A DNA stretch of 64,000 nucleotides from Armatimonadota bacterium (GTDB taxonomy: Bacteria; Armatimonadota; Chthonomonadetes; Chthonomonadales; CAJBBX01), in NCBI GenBank assembly GCA_026392115.1, contig JAPLCQ010000031.1, positions 90,776 through 154,775 on the forward strand. The letters are read 5' to 3'. The position numbers and the translations under genes were made by a program. Of the stretch, positions 42,986 through 52,195 are shown one piece after another. Within the stretch, counting starts at the first letter, position 1, and each line of letters starts with the position of its first letter. Under the pieces are notes generated by a model. That model had not been told where the DNA came from. It searched no databases and saw only the letters and a list, made by a program, of their open reading frames with translations.

Positions 42986-44734
42986 ATGCATGTTGGACGG
43001 ATGGTGTGGCTGGCCGCGGCCCTGGCGGCGACTGGTTCGGGCGCCCTGGCGCAGGGCCCCAGCGCCGATCCCTACGCCGGCGAGACGAAGGTCCAGCGCG
43101 ACCTCCGCATGAAGTGGTGGCGCGAAGCCCGGTTCGGTATGTTCATCCACTGGGGCGTCTACTCGGTGCCCGCCGGGGTCTACCACGGCAAGCCGGTGGG
43201 CAGCATCGGCGAGTGGATCATGAACACCGCGAAGATTCCCGTGGCCGAATACCGTGGCTTTGCCCGTGAGTTCAACCCGGTGAAGTATGATGCCGACCGC
43301 TGGGTCTCGCTGGCCAAGCGCGCGGGGATGAAGTACATCATCATCACCAGCAAGCACCACGACGGCTTCGCCATGTTCGACACGCAGGCGTCCGACTGGA
43401 GCATCGCCAAGGCCTCGCCCTTCGGCCGCGACCCGCTGAAGGAGCTGGCGGCCGCCTGCCGCAAGCACGGCCTGAAGCTGGGCTTCTACTACTCGCAGGC
43501 GCAGGACTGGACCAACCCCGGCGGCGCTGCCATCGGCGGCCAGTGGGATCCCGCCCAGAAGGGCGACATGACGGAGTACATCCGCCGCGTGGCCGCTCCA
43601 CAGGTTCGCGAGCTGCTCACCAACTACGGCAAGATCGCCGTCTTCTGGTGGGATACCCCGGCCGACATGACCCGTGAGCGAGCCGATATGCTGGCGCCAC
43701 TCCTCCGCTTGCAGCCGGGGATCATTCACAACAACCGCCTGGGCATCTACCCCGGCGACTCCGAGACCCCCGAGCAGTTTGTCCCCGCCACCGGCTACCC
43801 CGGCCGCGACTGGGAGACCTGCATGACGATGAACGACACCTGGGGTTTCAAGAGCACCGACCACGAGTGGAAATCGCCTGAGACGCTGATCCGAACGCTG
43901 GTCGACATCGCGTCGAAGGGCGGCAACTTCCTGCTCAATGTGGGTCCCACCAGCCTGGGCGAGATACCCCAGCCCTCCGTCGAGCGGCTGGAGCGTGTGG
44001 GCCAGTGGATGAAGGTGAACTCCCAGGCCATCTACGGCGCCCAGGCCAGCCCCTTCAAGCGGCTGTCGTGGGGGCGTTGCACCGTGAGGCCGGATAAAGG
44101 CGGCGCGACCCTCTACCTCCATGTGTTCGATTGGCCGAAGGACGGTCGCCTGCTGGCTCCCGGCCTGACGAGCGCGGTGCGGGATGCCCGCCTCCTGGCC
44201 GGCCGCGGAACGGTAAAGGCGCGGAACACGGCTGAGGGCGTGGAACTCGAAGTGCCCACGCTCCCGGCAGACCCGATCTGCACCACGATCGCCCTCCGCG
44301 TGGCGGGCCCTGTGCAGGTGGAGAACGCCGTCATCGGTCAGGCGGCTGACGGCTCGGTGCGGCTCCCGGCGATCGACGCCACCTGCCACGGCAGCCAGAT
44401 CCGCTACGAGAGCGGGTCCGACCGCGACAACATCGGGTTCTGGCTTGATCCATCGGAATGGGTCGAGTGGCGCTTCCGCCTGACCACCCCCGGTCGCTAT
44501 CGGCTCTCGGCGGAGATCGCCGCCACAGGCTCCGGGACCTTCACCGTGAGCGTGGGCGGCAAGGATGTGGAGGCCGTGGCCCCCGAGACCGGCGATTACG
44601 GGCGGTTCCAGGATGGCGTCCTCGGTGAGGTGCAGGTTGACCAACCGGGCATCGTCACGGTCACCGTGAAGGCCAAAGCGGAGCGCTGGAGCCCGATCAA
44701 CCTGAAGGCGCTACGGCTAGTGCCGGTTCGTTAG
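42986..44734 (+). CDS. Secreted GH29 alpha-L-fucosidase
   Basis: A 582-residue protein with a signal peptide (MHVGRMVWLAAALAATGSGALAQ). GH29 marks: FGMFIHWGVYSVPAG (residues 50-64), ITSKHHDGFAMFD and IAVFWWDTPAD with the probable nucleophile D223. A beta-sandwich of about 100 residues closes the protein (LDPSEWVEWRFRLTTPGRYRLS), like a carbohydrate-binding module. GH29 enzymes release L-fucose from glycans with retention. The start ATG 42986 has GGAGG seven bases upstream; GTG 42980 is too close to it. It stands alone, divergent from pyrK and ahead of a terminator. Confidence 0.92.
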   Translation: MHVGRMVWLAAALAATGSGALAQGPSADPYAGETKVQRDLRMKWWREARFGMFIHWGVYSVPAGVYHGKPVGSIGEWIMNTAKIPVAEYRGFAREFNPVKYDADRWVSLAKRAGMKYIIITSKHHDGFAMFDTQASDWSIAKASPFGRDPLKELAAACRKHGLKLGFYYSQAQDWTNPGGAAIGGQWDPAQKGDMTEYIRRVAAPQVRELLTNYGKIAVFWWDTPADMTRERADMLAPLLRLQPGIIHNNRLGIYPGDSETPEQFVPATGYPGRDWETCMTMNDTWGFKSTDHEWKSPETLIRTLVDIASKGGNFLLNVGPTSLGEIPQPSVERLERVGQWMKVNSQAIYGAQASPFKRLSWGRCTVRPDKGGATLYLHVFDWPKDGRLLAPGLTSAVRDARLLAGRGTVKARNTAEGVELEVPTLPADPICTTIALRVAGPVQVENAVIGQAADGSVRLPAIDATCHGSQIRYESGSDRDNIGFWLDPSEWVEWRFRLTTPGRYRLSAEIAATGSGTFTVSVGGKDVEAVAPETGDYGRFQDGVLGEVQVDQPGIVTVTVKAKAERWSPINLKALRLVPVR

Positions 44735-44762
44735 CCTCCCGCCCCTCGTTCGTCGTCTGATC

Positions 44763-44795
44763 GGCCCCCGGCGCCCAACGGCTCGGGGGCCCATT
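44763..44795 (+). terminator. Hairpin terminator after the fucosidase
   Basis: GGCCCCCG (44763-44770) pairs with CGGGGGCC (44784-44791), followed by CATTTTG. Confidence 0.75.
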
Positions 44796-44839
44796 TTGCG
44801 TCTGCCGCGACCAAGGGTGTTCGTCCGTCAATCGTCTGT

Positions 44840-44848
44840 GTCATAATA
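44840..44848 (+). promoter_or_regulatory. Extended -10 promoter of the GspE-like gene
   Basis: TG-T-CATAAT is an extended -10 element, 48 bases upstream of the start. The -35 position is weak. Confidence 0.45.
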
Positions 44849-44896
44849 GTCCGACAGTCGCTGTGATCATCTATGAGACGATCGAGGAGGAGAGCC

Positions 44897-46399
44897 ATGA
44901 CCGAGGGCGAGCAGGCATCGAACACGGCGAAGTCGGAGGAGCTCTTATCATTGGAGGAGGCTGTACGCTTCCTTGGCGTCAGCCGTCCCACGATCTACCG
45001 CATGCTGTCCGCCGGCGACCTGAAGGGGCTGCGGGTCGGGCGCCAGTGGCGCTTCAGCAAGGACGACCTGATGACCCACATGGCCCGCACAGAGGCCACG
45101 CTGGGACCGCGCGCGCAGGCCGACGCCGAGGCCGAGTCGGGCTTCTTCGCTCAGGAGGCTGCCAATCTCGGGCTCGCCATGGAGGAGGTGGACGCGGACG
45201 CCGCGTCACCCGATGCCGCCGCCGTGGTGCGCCTCTGCAGCGCCATGGTGCGCCTGGCCCTGGCCATGCGGGCCTCTGACCTGCACCTCGAGCCGCGCAG
45301 GTCCGGCGGCGAGGAGTGCGCGCTGGTTCGGTACCGGATCGACGGGGAGCTCCACGTCGCGCGCCGGATGCCCCGGCGGCTTCTGGAGCCGGTGGTGGAC
45401 CGCCTGAAGTCGATGGCGGGCCTCGACGTGGGCGAGCGCCGCCTGCCGCAGTCGGGTCGGATTCCCATCGACTTCGGGGGAGCCGAGTACGAACTGCGCG
45501 CGGCCACGCTGCCGGTCTTCGGCGGCGAGGCCATGACGTTGCGCGTACTGGTGCGCGACGTCCAGGTTCCCGACCTTGGGCGGCTCAACCTGTCCGACGG
45601 CCTGCGCGCCCGGCTCGATGCACTCCTTCACTGTCCCAACGGCATCCTGCTCGTTTCCGGCCCCACCGGCAGCGGCAAGACCACGACCCTCTACGCGGCC
45701 CTGCAGTCGATCTCCGGTGACGGTGTGAAGACGATGACCGTGGAGGATCCGGTCGAGCTGGTCCTGCCAAACGCAACGCAGGTGGCGGTGAACCCGCGCG
45801 GTGGGATCACGATCGCGTCGGCTCTGCGGGCCGTCATGCAGCACGATCCCGACGTGATCATGCTGGCGGACGTGACCGATCAGGAGACCGCCCAAGCCGC
45901 CGTTCAGATCGCCATGAACGGCCACCTCGTCCTATGCCAGCTCCACGCCGACAGCGCCGCCGGGGCCATCGATCGCTTCGTGTCGCTCTGTTCCGATCCC
46001 TACTACCCGGCCGGCGCCCTCATCGGCGCGCTCAACCAGCGGCTGGTCCGCCGGGTCTGCGGTCAGTGCGGCGCCGAGGCGGAGGCCACTCAGCCCGCGG
46101 CAGTGCGCCTGGTCGAGGTCGCCGGGACTGCCGACGACCTCGCGGCGGGTTGGCGCCGCGGTTTCGGCTGCCCGGCGTGCCGCGCGACCGGGTACCGCGG
46201 CCGTGCCGCCCTCTACGAACTGATCACCGTCGACCGCGAACTTGCCGCCGCGATTCGCTCGCAGGCGTCGGCAGAGGAGTTGGCCGCCGCCGCGCGGGCA
46301 CAGGGGCAAGAGAACCTGGCCATCGACGGCGTTCGGAAGGCGGCAGCGGGCCTCACAACCCCCGAGGAGGTGCTCCGCGTGCTGGGCATCGCCGTTTAG
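44897..46399 (+). CDS. GspE/PilB-type ATPase fused to an excisionase-like HTH domain
   Basis: A 500-residue protein. Residues 16-60 form an excisionase/MerR-type helix-turn-helix (SLEEAVRFLGVSRPTIYRML, GLRVGRQWRFSKDDL). The ATPase core of type II secretion/type IV pilus motors follows: Walker A GPTGSGKT (255-262), then DPDVIMLADVTDQETA, where family members usually read GEIRD, so the acidic Glu appears as Asp in an ADVTD context, and the usual LHTND reads LHADS. The C-terminal zinc motif is CGQC (C388, C391)...CPAC (C425, C428). The usual N1 domain (MshEN) is absent, replaced by the HTH. No secretion or pilus genes lie beside it. It may be a regulatory or DNA-linked motor relative. The stop overlaps convergent fpg by three bases. 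Confidence 0.87.
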   Translation: MTEGEQASNTAKSEELLSLEEAVRFLGVSRPTIYRMLSAGDLKGLRVGRQWRFSKDDLMTHMARTEATLGPRAQADAEAESGFFAQEAANLGLAMEEVDADAASPDAAAVVRLCSAMVRLALAMRASDLHLEPRRSGGEECALVRYRIDGELHVARRMPRRLLEPVVDRLKSMAGLDVGERRLPQSGRIPIDFGGAEYELRAATLPVFGGEAMTLRVLVRDVQVPDLGRLNLSDGLRARLDALLHCPNGILLVSGPTGSGKTTTLYAALQSISGDGVKTMTVEDPVELVLPNATQVAVNPRGGITIASALRAVMQHDPDVIMLADVTDQETAQAAVQIAMNGHLVLCQLHADSAAGAIDRFVSLCSDPYYPAGALIGALNQRLVRRVCGQCGAEAEATQPAAVRLVEVAGTADDLAAGWRRGFGCPACRATGYRGRAALYELITVDRELAAAIRSQASAEELAAAARAQGQENLAIDGVRKAAAGLTTPEEVLRVLGIAV

Positions 46400-47334
46400 C
46401 CCTGGTCGCCTGCCGGCCCGCCCAGCGCGGCCCGGTGGCCGGCCCGCATCTCCTCCATCTCCGTCAGGCTGCGCGGCCAGTCCTCGTGGAGGAGCCGCGA
46501 GAGGGCCCGGTCGGCCAGCAGCTTGCCGCCTGTCTGGCACTCGGCGCAGTAGTTGGCCTCGTTGTCGGCGTAGGCGATGCGTTGGACCGGCGCACCGCAG
46601 GTGGGGCAGGGGAGGCCGAAGCGGCCATGCACGGCCATCTCGGGCCGGAAGGCAGTCACCTTCTCGGGGAAGCGGCCCTTGCGCTCGGAGCGGAGCCGGT
46701 CGGTCCACTCGCGGATGACCTCGACGAGGGCTGTGCGAAGCCGTTCCATCTCGGCGTCGGCCATCTGCGTGGTGAGCTTGAAGGGCGAGAGCCGGGCGCG
46801 ATGCAGAATCTCATCCGAGTAGGCGTTGCCGATCCCCGAGAGGAGGCGCGGTTCGGTCAGTGCGCGCTTCACCGTGTGGCGCTCGCGGCGTAGCGCCTCG
46901 GCGAAGGCCTGAGGTGTGGCGGTCAGCGGCTCGATGCCGCCTGGGTCCAGATCGTCGAGTGTCTCGCGGCCCTGCAGTAGGTGGAGGGAGGCTCGCTTGC
47001 GCTGCGAGGCCTCGGTCAGGATCAGGGCGCCTTCGCCAAACCGGAAGGCGAGCAGGTTCATCTTGCCGCCTGCGGAGGCGTTGGGGGCGCGCCAGTGGAG
47101 GCGGCCCGCGATCATCAGATGGATCACAGCGTACTGCTCGCCCTCGAACGCCAACACGATGCGCTTGCCCATCCGCGAGACGCCGGTGACCGCCCGACCC
47201 GCGTAGTCCGCGGGCCCGGGGCTGACGGTCCGTAGCACAAACGGGCTGCGTACCTCCAGGTTGCGGAGCGTCCGCCCTGCGACGACCTCCTGTAGGGCCT
47301 CCACGTAGACCGTGATGTCGGGTAACTCGGGCAT
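46396..47334 (-). CDS. Formamidopyrimidine-DNA glycosylase (Fpg/Nei family)
   Basis: A 312-residue base-excision repair enzyme with the start PELPDI (catalytic Pro after Met removal, and Glu). The helix-two-turn-helix region is LLSGIGNAYSDEILHRARLSPF and the zinc finger is CPTCGAPVQ...CAEC. These enzymes remove oxidised purines such as 8-oxoguanine and cut the strand. Sequence such as GIGNAYSDE in place of the GNIYADE form suggests a divergent family member, so specificity (Fpg or Nei-like) is open. Start ATG 47334. Stop is convergent with and overlaps the GspE-like gene. Confidence 0.9.
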   Translation of the reverse strand: MPELPDITVYVEALQEVVAGRTLRNLEVRSPFVLRTVSPGPADYAGRAVTGVSRMGKRIVLAFEGEQYAVIHLMIAGRLHWRAPNASAGGKMNLLAFRFGEGALILTEASQRKRASLHLLQGRETLDDLDPGGIEPLTATPQAFAEALRRERHTVKRALTEPRLLSGIGNAYSDEILHRARLSPFKLTTQMADAEMERLRTALVEVIREWTDRLRSERKGRFPEKVTAFRPEMAVHGRFGLPCPTCGAPVQRIAYADNEANYCAECQTGGKLLADRALSRLLHEDWPRSLTEMEEMRAGHRAALGGPAGDQG

Positions 47335-47480
47335 GGGTTCACTCCCGGCGGGCGCTTGCCTTGCGGCGCATCCTATGCTACCGCGCAATGGCCCAAGTGG
47401 GGCGCAGGGCCTTGGGGTATGGTATCCGTGCGCCGCCCATGCCCGGATGATGCCCGCGGCGCCTGTGAAAGGAAGGCTAG

Positions 47481-49034
47481 ATGCGACCTGTCTGTGTGAT
47501 CGTGCGCGACGGCTGGGGATATAATCGGAACCCGCACGCCAATGCGGTCTTCGCCGCCCGCACCCCCAATATCGACCGGCTCAAGAGCCGTTACCCGTGG
47601 ACGCTGCTGGATGCCAGCGGCGAGCCCGTAGGCCTGCCCGACGGCTACCAGGGCTCCAGCGAAGTGGGCCACCTGAACATGGGCGCCGGCCGCATCGTGG
47701 TCCAGGAGTTGAAGCGGCTCGACGAGGGCCTGGCCTCCGGCGAGGTCTTCCTGTACGAGCGCTGGGTCCAGATGATGGCCGCGTGGAAGGCCGGCGGCGG
47801 TCGGCTCCACCTCTTCGGCCTGCTGCAGGACGAGGGCGTCCATGCGCACCAGGAGCACCTATTCAAGGTGATGCGCCGGGCGCGCGCCGAGTGGCCCGAG
47901 GGCGAGATCATCCTCCATCCCTTCCTGGACGGCCGCGACACGCCGCCGCGCTCCAGCATGGAGTACGTCGCCGCGCTGAAGCAGGTGATGGCCCAGGTGG
48001 GCGGCTGCCGCATCGGCACCGCCATGGGCCGCTACTACGCCATGGACCGCTCGCGCAACTGGATGCTGACCAGCCAGGCCTACGAGTGCGTCGTTGCGGC
48101 TGCGGGGCGCGCCAGCGGAGACATCGAGGATGCGATTTCCGAGAGCTACGCGGCTGACCGGACGCCCGACGGCGCCGAGATGGTGGATGAGTACATCGCG
48201 CCCTATGTGCTGGGCGGCTACGACGGCATCCGCGACGGCGACTGCGTCTTCCACACCAACTACCGGCAGGACCGCGCGGCGCAACTCACCATGGCCTTCG
48301 TCAGCGACGCCTATGCGGGTTCGCGCTCCCGGAGGCCGCACGTGACCTACCTCGGCTTCACCCGGTACTACGACGAGTTGGAGGAGTACCTCCTGCCGCC
48401 CATGAGCGAGGGCGGCGGCATGAACCGCCTGCTGGGCGAGGTGGTCGCCGACGCGGGCCTGCGGCAACTCCGCATCGCCGAAACGCAGAAGTTCCGCCAC
48501 GTCACAAGCTTCCTCAACGGCAAGAGCACCACGCCCTACGCCGGTGAGGACCAGGTGGAGATCAAGGGGCGCTTCGACCCCGCCATGTTCGCCGTACACC
48601 CCGAGATGGACGCCTACAACGTGGCCGACGAGGTGCTTCGCCGCCTGGAGGAGGACCCCTACGCCTTCATCGTGATCAACTTCGCCAATGGCGACATGGT
48701 GGGCCACACGGGCATCTTCGCCGCAGCGCAGAAGGCGGTCGAGGTGGTGGACGAGTGCGTGGGCAAAGTGGTGGATCGGCTGCTGGAGCTGGACGCGCAC
48801 ATCCTGATCACCGCCGACCACGGCAACTCGGAGCAGATGCTGGACTACGTGACCGGCAAGACCAAGACCAGCCACACGCTCTGCCCGGTGGAGTGCCTCT
48901 ACGTGGCGTCCGACTCGCCCGAGCGGAACCTCATCCCGCGGGGCAAGCTGGCCGACATCGCACCGACGGCTCTGCACCTGCTGGGCCTGCCCGTGCCCGA
49001 GGAGATGACCGCGGAGTGCCTATTGGCCGAGTAG
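47481..49034 (+). CDS. gpmI: 2,3-bisphosphoglycerate-independent phosphoglycerate mutase
   Basis: A 517-residue dimanganese enzyme of glycolysis that interconverts 3- and 2-phosphoglycerate. The N-terminal VIVRDGWG carries a metal Asp (D10), YQGSSEVGHLNMGAGRIV holds the phosphorylated serine (S60 likely), and ITADHGNSEQM has the second metal site. MLDYVTGKTKTSHT closes the domain. It starts at ATG with AAGGAA ten bases upstream and is divergent from fpg. A strong terminator follows. Confidence 0.95.
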   Translation: MRPVCVIVRDGWGYNRNPHANAVFAARTPNIDRLKSRYPWTLLDASGEPVGLPDGYQGSSEVGHLNMGAGRIVVQELKRLDEGLASGEVFLYERWVQMMAAWKAGGGRLHLFGLLQDEGVHAHQEHLFKVMRRARAEWPEGEIILHPFLDGRDTPPRSSMEYVAALKQVMAQVGGCRIGTAMGRYYAMDRSRNWMLTSQAYECVVAAAGRASGDIEDAISESYAADRTPDGAEMVDEYIAPYVLGGYDGIRDGDCVFHTNYRQDRAAQLTMAFVSDAYAGSRSRRPHVTYLGFTRYYDELEEYLLPPMSEGGGMNRLLGEVVADAGLRQLRIAETQKFRHVTSFLNGKSTTPYAGEDQVEIKGRFDPAMFAVHPEMDAYNVADEVLRRLEEDPYAFIVINFANGDMVGHTGIFAAAQKAVEVVDECVGKVVDRLLELDAHILITADHGNSEQMLDYVTGKTKTSHTLCPVECLYVASDSPERNLIPRGKLADIAPTALHLLGLPVPEEMTAECLLAE

Positions 49035-49052
49035 TGATCGGTTGGGTCTTGT

Positions 49053-49088
49053 GCGCGGCGGCCGGGGGGCTTCCCCTGGCCGCCGCGC
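49053..49088. terminator. Strong bidirectional terminator after gpmI
   Basis: GCGCGGCGGCC pairs perfectly with GGCCGCCGCGC, with an inner GGGG/CCCC pairing. It lies between convergent gpmI and the HzsA-like gene. Confidence 0.8.
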
Positions 49089-49106
49089 TTGCGTTTGGTC
49101 CTGCCG

Positions 49107-52100
49107 TTACGGCCGCGGGATGACCGGGGCCGTGCCGCACCGGGGACGCACCGAGAGCCGCTCCAGTCCCGGGTAGTCGGGATCGGGCATGGCTCGGACC
49201 TCCTCCTCGCCCTTGCTGGGGCAGTTGGCATCGACCCATGCGATCAGCATCTGCAGCTCCTGCCCCGTTACGCGGACCCCATGGTGCGTTCCGCCTGCGG
49301 CCATGTCGACGAGGCGGCTGGCGTAGGAGAGGTGCTGCATCGGAGGCATGGTGACATAGCTCTTCGGGTCGCTCTGGGCGAAGTCCTCGCACTTCAGGGC
49401 GCCGGCAAGCCCGGAGTTCACCAGCGTCAGGTAGGGTTCACCCCAAACGCCGGACGACCGCTCGGTCAGGTCCAGCGCCTTGCGGCCGGCGCCCGCGCCG
49501 GTATGGCACGACCCGCAGTGCTTGGCCAGAACCGGGCGGGCGAAGCCGGCGTAGCTCACGGTCCGCTGTCCCCATGAGGGCTGCAGGAGCTCGGCTGGCG
49601 GACGCGCTGTGGCGGCTCCCCGCCGGGTGGCGGGTGTCACGCTGTGCAGCTCGTGGCAACCCACGCAGCCCCGCTTCTCGCCGGGCATCAGGCCGGTGAA
49701 GGAGCGCATGGTCTGCAGTGCGCGGCCCCGCCGGTCGAGCAACTGGAAGTGGAGCGGCACGCCGGCCGGCGCCGTGAAGTTCACCGAGCCGTCGGACGCC
49801 ACGGGCGCGGCGCCCAGGATGCGCTTATAGCCCTCCTCCTGGAACCCCGAAAGGGAGGGGCCGGAGTAGCGGCCGTCGCGGGTCCATTGGCTGTAGGTCT
49901 TCGGGTCCATGGCGATGACGCGGAGCGCCGCCACCTTGCCGCGAAGCTCCGGCGCGCCTTCGGTGACGTTGGCGCTGAAGAACGTGCCCGGCTGCGTCGG
50001 CTTGCGCTCCAGTCCAGTACCGGGCCAGGCCACGCGGCTGGAGTAGGCCGGAGGCCTCTGCCTCGCCCGCACGGGGATGGCGTGCCAGATTTGGTGGGCG
50101 CCCTCGTAGATCAGCTCCCGGTTGCCCCACACATCCATCAGGTAGAGCGCGAACTTGCCCTTCCGCTCGGCGGAGACGAGGAATAGCGTCTCCGAGAGCG
50201 GGTAGGGGGTCTTGTAGGCGCCGAAGCGGCCCGAGGTGTGGTAGTCGGCCTTCTCCTTGGGGTCCACCGGCGGCCGTCCGCACTCCGGCCATGCCGTCTC
50301 GGCTGTCACCTTGCTGAGCCCGTGCGGGTAGTTGCGGCCCTTGGCCGGGTCGATGATGCCTATGGAGCCCGCGAACCAGTTGTGGTGCGCCAGGCCGGTG
50401 AACATCACCCGATCGCTGCCGGGGATGGCCCGGGGCTCGGCCAGATGGTCGGGCCAGACGCTCTGGTTCCCCCAGAAGGTGGCTGTGCCCGTGCCGTCCG
50501 GGTTGGTGGTCCAGAGGCTTTGGATGCGCCAGAGGGCCTTGTCCGTGTACTCCCAGCGCGAGTAGATGAGCCGGCCGTCGTTCATCACGGTGGGGCACCA
50601 GTCCGGCTCGCTGTTCTGGCTGATCAGGTAGACGTTGCCGCCGTCGGCGTCGCACCGGGCGAGCACGTACGAGAAGGTGTAGGGCATGCATCGGACGTAG
50701 GAGTTGCTGCGGCTGCTGCTGAAGGCGATGTGTCCGTCCGGCAGGTAGACGGGGTCGATGTCGTCGTAGGGGCCCGACGTGAGCTGCTTCAATCCGCTGC
50801 CGTCGGCGCCGATCTCGTACAGGTGAAACGCGCCAACGTCCCAGGGCTTCATGCAGAAGAGCACGCGCTTGCCGTCGAAGGAGACATCGGGGCTCCAGAA
50901 TGCGCCGGGCTTCTCCGGGGCGAGCTTGGTGAGCCTTCCGCCGGGGTGCAGTCCGTCGAGCAGGAGGAGACGACCTCCGGGCATGGCCATCATGCCGTTC
51001 CGGTGGCGCGCCTGGTGCTGCCATTCGGCGCCCTGCGGGTAGGGCTGGTCGATGAAGACCACCTTGCTGAAGTCGACCTCGGGGCTCTTCAGCATGATGC
51101 GGCGTTTCACCGCCCGAATCGCCAGGTAGGTGCGCCGGACCTCTTCGCTGTCGCGGGGAGCGTCTGCCGTTGCGGACCTGCCGGCCTCGGCCATGCGCGC
51201 GATCTCGTCTGCCGATGCGGGCCTGGGCAGGATTTCGACCTCGTCCATGGAGCCCGCGAAGGCTCCGCTACTGGTCGCCTCGCCTCGCCCGCCCAGCGTG
51301 AAGTGCGCCGTGATGGGCTTCGGAGCGCCCACGAAGGGCCGCGAGCCGTCAAGCCTGCCGTCCACGTAGAGCGCAACCGTCTTGCCGTCCACCACCATGG
51401 CGACATGGTGCCAGGCGCCGTCGTCCACCCGCGTCTTGCCGTCGAGGACGTTGCCGTCGGCATCGGTCCAGTGGTGGCCACGCACAACGCCCTGGTAGCT
51501 CATGAACAGGAAGTGGCCGGCGCCTACCCCGGAGCCCAGGATGTCGGCCTCCTGCGAGGTGGCGCTGATCCACGCCGTGAGCGTGTACCGGGCGGCGGCG
51601 ATCTCGCCTGGTGTCCGCCCGCAGTCGACGGCTCCCGCCCCCGACCATGCCGCGGCGAGGCCCGCCACGCCGGGCTCGCGGGCGGGGAACTCGCCGCCGA
51701 TCCCGTTCCGCCTGTGGGCGGTGGTGTCGATGGGGGCGCCGCCCTTCTCCTCCTCGAAGCTCCAGTGCGCCAGCGCGTCCGGCGTGGCAGGCAGGCCCGT
51801 GGTGGCGAGGGGCGCGGGCGGCGGGGCGGGCAACTGAGCCTCGAGTCCGGCCAGTTCGGCCAGCTCGCGGCGCACGTCCACAGGGCGGGAGCCGTTTGAG
51901 AGGCGGCGCGCCATCTCCCTCGCCCAACCGATCTCCTGCCGCGCGCGGCGGACCAGCGGGCGGCCTTCCGCCTGGAAGAGCCAGTCGGCCTCGAGCATCG
52001 AGGCGGCCTCGCCGGGCTCCAGGTCGCGCGTGGCGGGCTCCACCGGATGCGTCACCACGGGCGCGACCTCGTGCGGCATGGGCGGCGGCCCGGCGTCGCG

Positions 52101-52157
52101 TCCGACCGCCACCGCGCCGACGAGCGCCGCAAGCAGGGCGGCCGCGCCCAGCGTCAA
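49107..52157 (-). CDS. Di-haem HzsA-like protein with LamG domain
   Basis: A 1,016-residue protein, if begun at the TTG at 52157. It has a hydrophobic leader (LGAAALLAALVGAVAV), a LamG/concanavalin-like domain (about 125-300: LAHWSFEEE, GAWHHVAMVVDGKTVALYVDGR), then a seven-bladed-type propeller with PD40-like text (FWSPDVSFDGKRVLF, SSSRSNSYVRC) as in the alpha subunit of hydrazine synthase. Two CxxCH haem-c motifs lie at about 831-835 (CVGCH) and 881-885 (CGSCH). Such HzsA relatives are common in planctomycetes and Armatimonadota without anammox, role unknown. An ATG at 52199 overlapping the previous stop is in frame but a TGA at 52175-52173 interrupts it. Confidence 0.8.
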   Translation of the reverse strand: MTLGAAALLAALVGAVAVGRDAGPPPMPHEVAPVVTHPVEPATRDLEPGEAASMLEADWLFQAEGRPLVRRARQEIGWAREMARRLSNGSRPVDVRRELAELAGLEAQLPAPPPAPLATTGLPATPDALAHWSFEEEKGGAPIDTTAHRRNGIGGEFPAREPGVAGLAAAWSGAGAVDCGRTPGEIAAARYTLTAWISATSQEADILGSGVGAGHFLFMSYQGVVRGHHWTDADGNVLDGKTRVDDGAWHHVAMVVDGKTVALYVDGRLDGSRPFVGAPKPITAHFTLGGRGEATSSGAFAGSMDEVEILPRPASADEIARMAEAGRSATADAPRDSEEVRRTYLAIRAVKRRIMLKSPEVDFSKVVFIDQPYPQGAEWQHQARHRNGMMAMPGGRLLLLDGLHPGGRLTKLAPEKPGAFWSPDVSFDGKRVLFCMKPWDVGAFHLYEIGADGSGLKQLTSGPYDDIDPVYLPDGHIAFSSSRSNSYVRCMPYTFSYVLARCDADGGNVYLISQNSEPDWCPTVMNDGRLIYSRWEYTDKALWRIQSLWTTNPDGTGTATFWGNQSVWPDHLAEPRAIPGSDRVMFTGLAHHNWFAGSIGIIDPAKGRNYPHGLSKVTAETAWPECGRPPVDPKEKADYHTSGRFGAYKTPYPLSETLFLVSAERKGKFALYLMDVWGNRELIYEGAHQIWHAIPVRARQRPPAYSSRVAWPGTGLERKPTQPGTFFSANVTEGAPELRGKVAALRVIAMDPKTYSQWTRDGRYSGPSLSGFQEEGYKRILGAAPVASDGSVNFTAPAGVPLHFQLLDRRGRALQTMRSFTGLMPGEKRGCVGCHELHSVTPATRRGAATARPPAELLQPSWGQRTVSYAGFARPVLAKHCGSCHTGAGAGRKALDLTERSSGVWGEPYLTLVNSGLAGALKCEDFAQSDPKSYVTMPPMQHLSYASRLVDMAAGGTHHGVRVTGQELQMLIAWVDANCPSKGEEEVRAMPDPDYPGLERLSVRPRCGTAPVIPRP

Positions 52158-52195
52158 TGCGGCGTGCGCCGATCACGACCGCCACGGACTTCGTT

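Noticed and set aside
44897-45080. Excisionase gene of a mobile element
   Set aside because: The domain is continuous with a GspE-like ATPase and no integrase or attachment sites are nearby.
52173-52175. Selenocysteine at the TGA codon of the HzsA-like gene
   Set aside because: The codon lies in the signal-peptide region, not an active site, and I see no SECIS-type hairpin directly after it.
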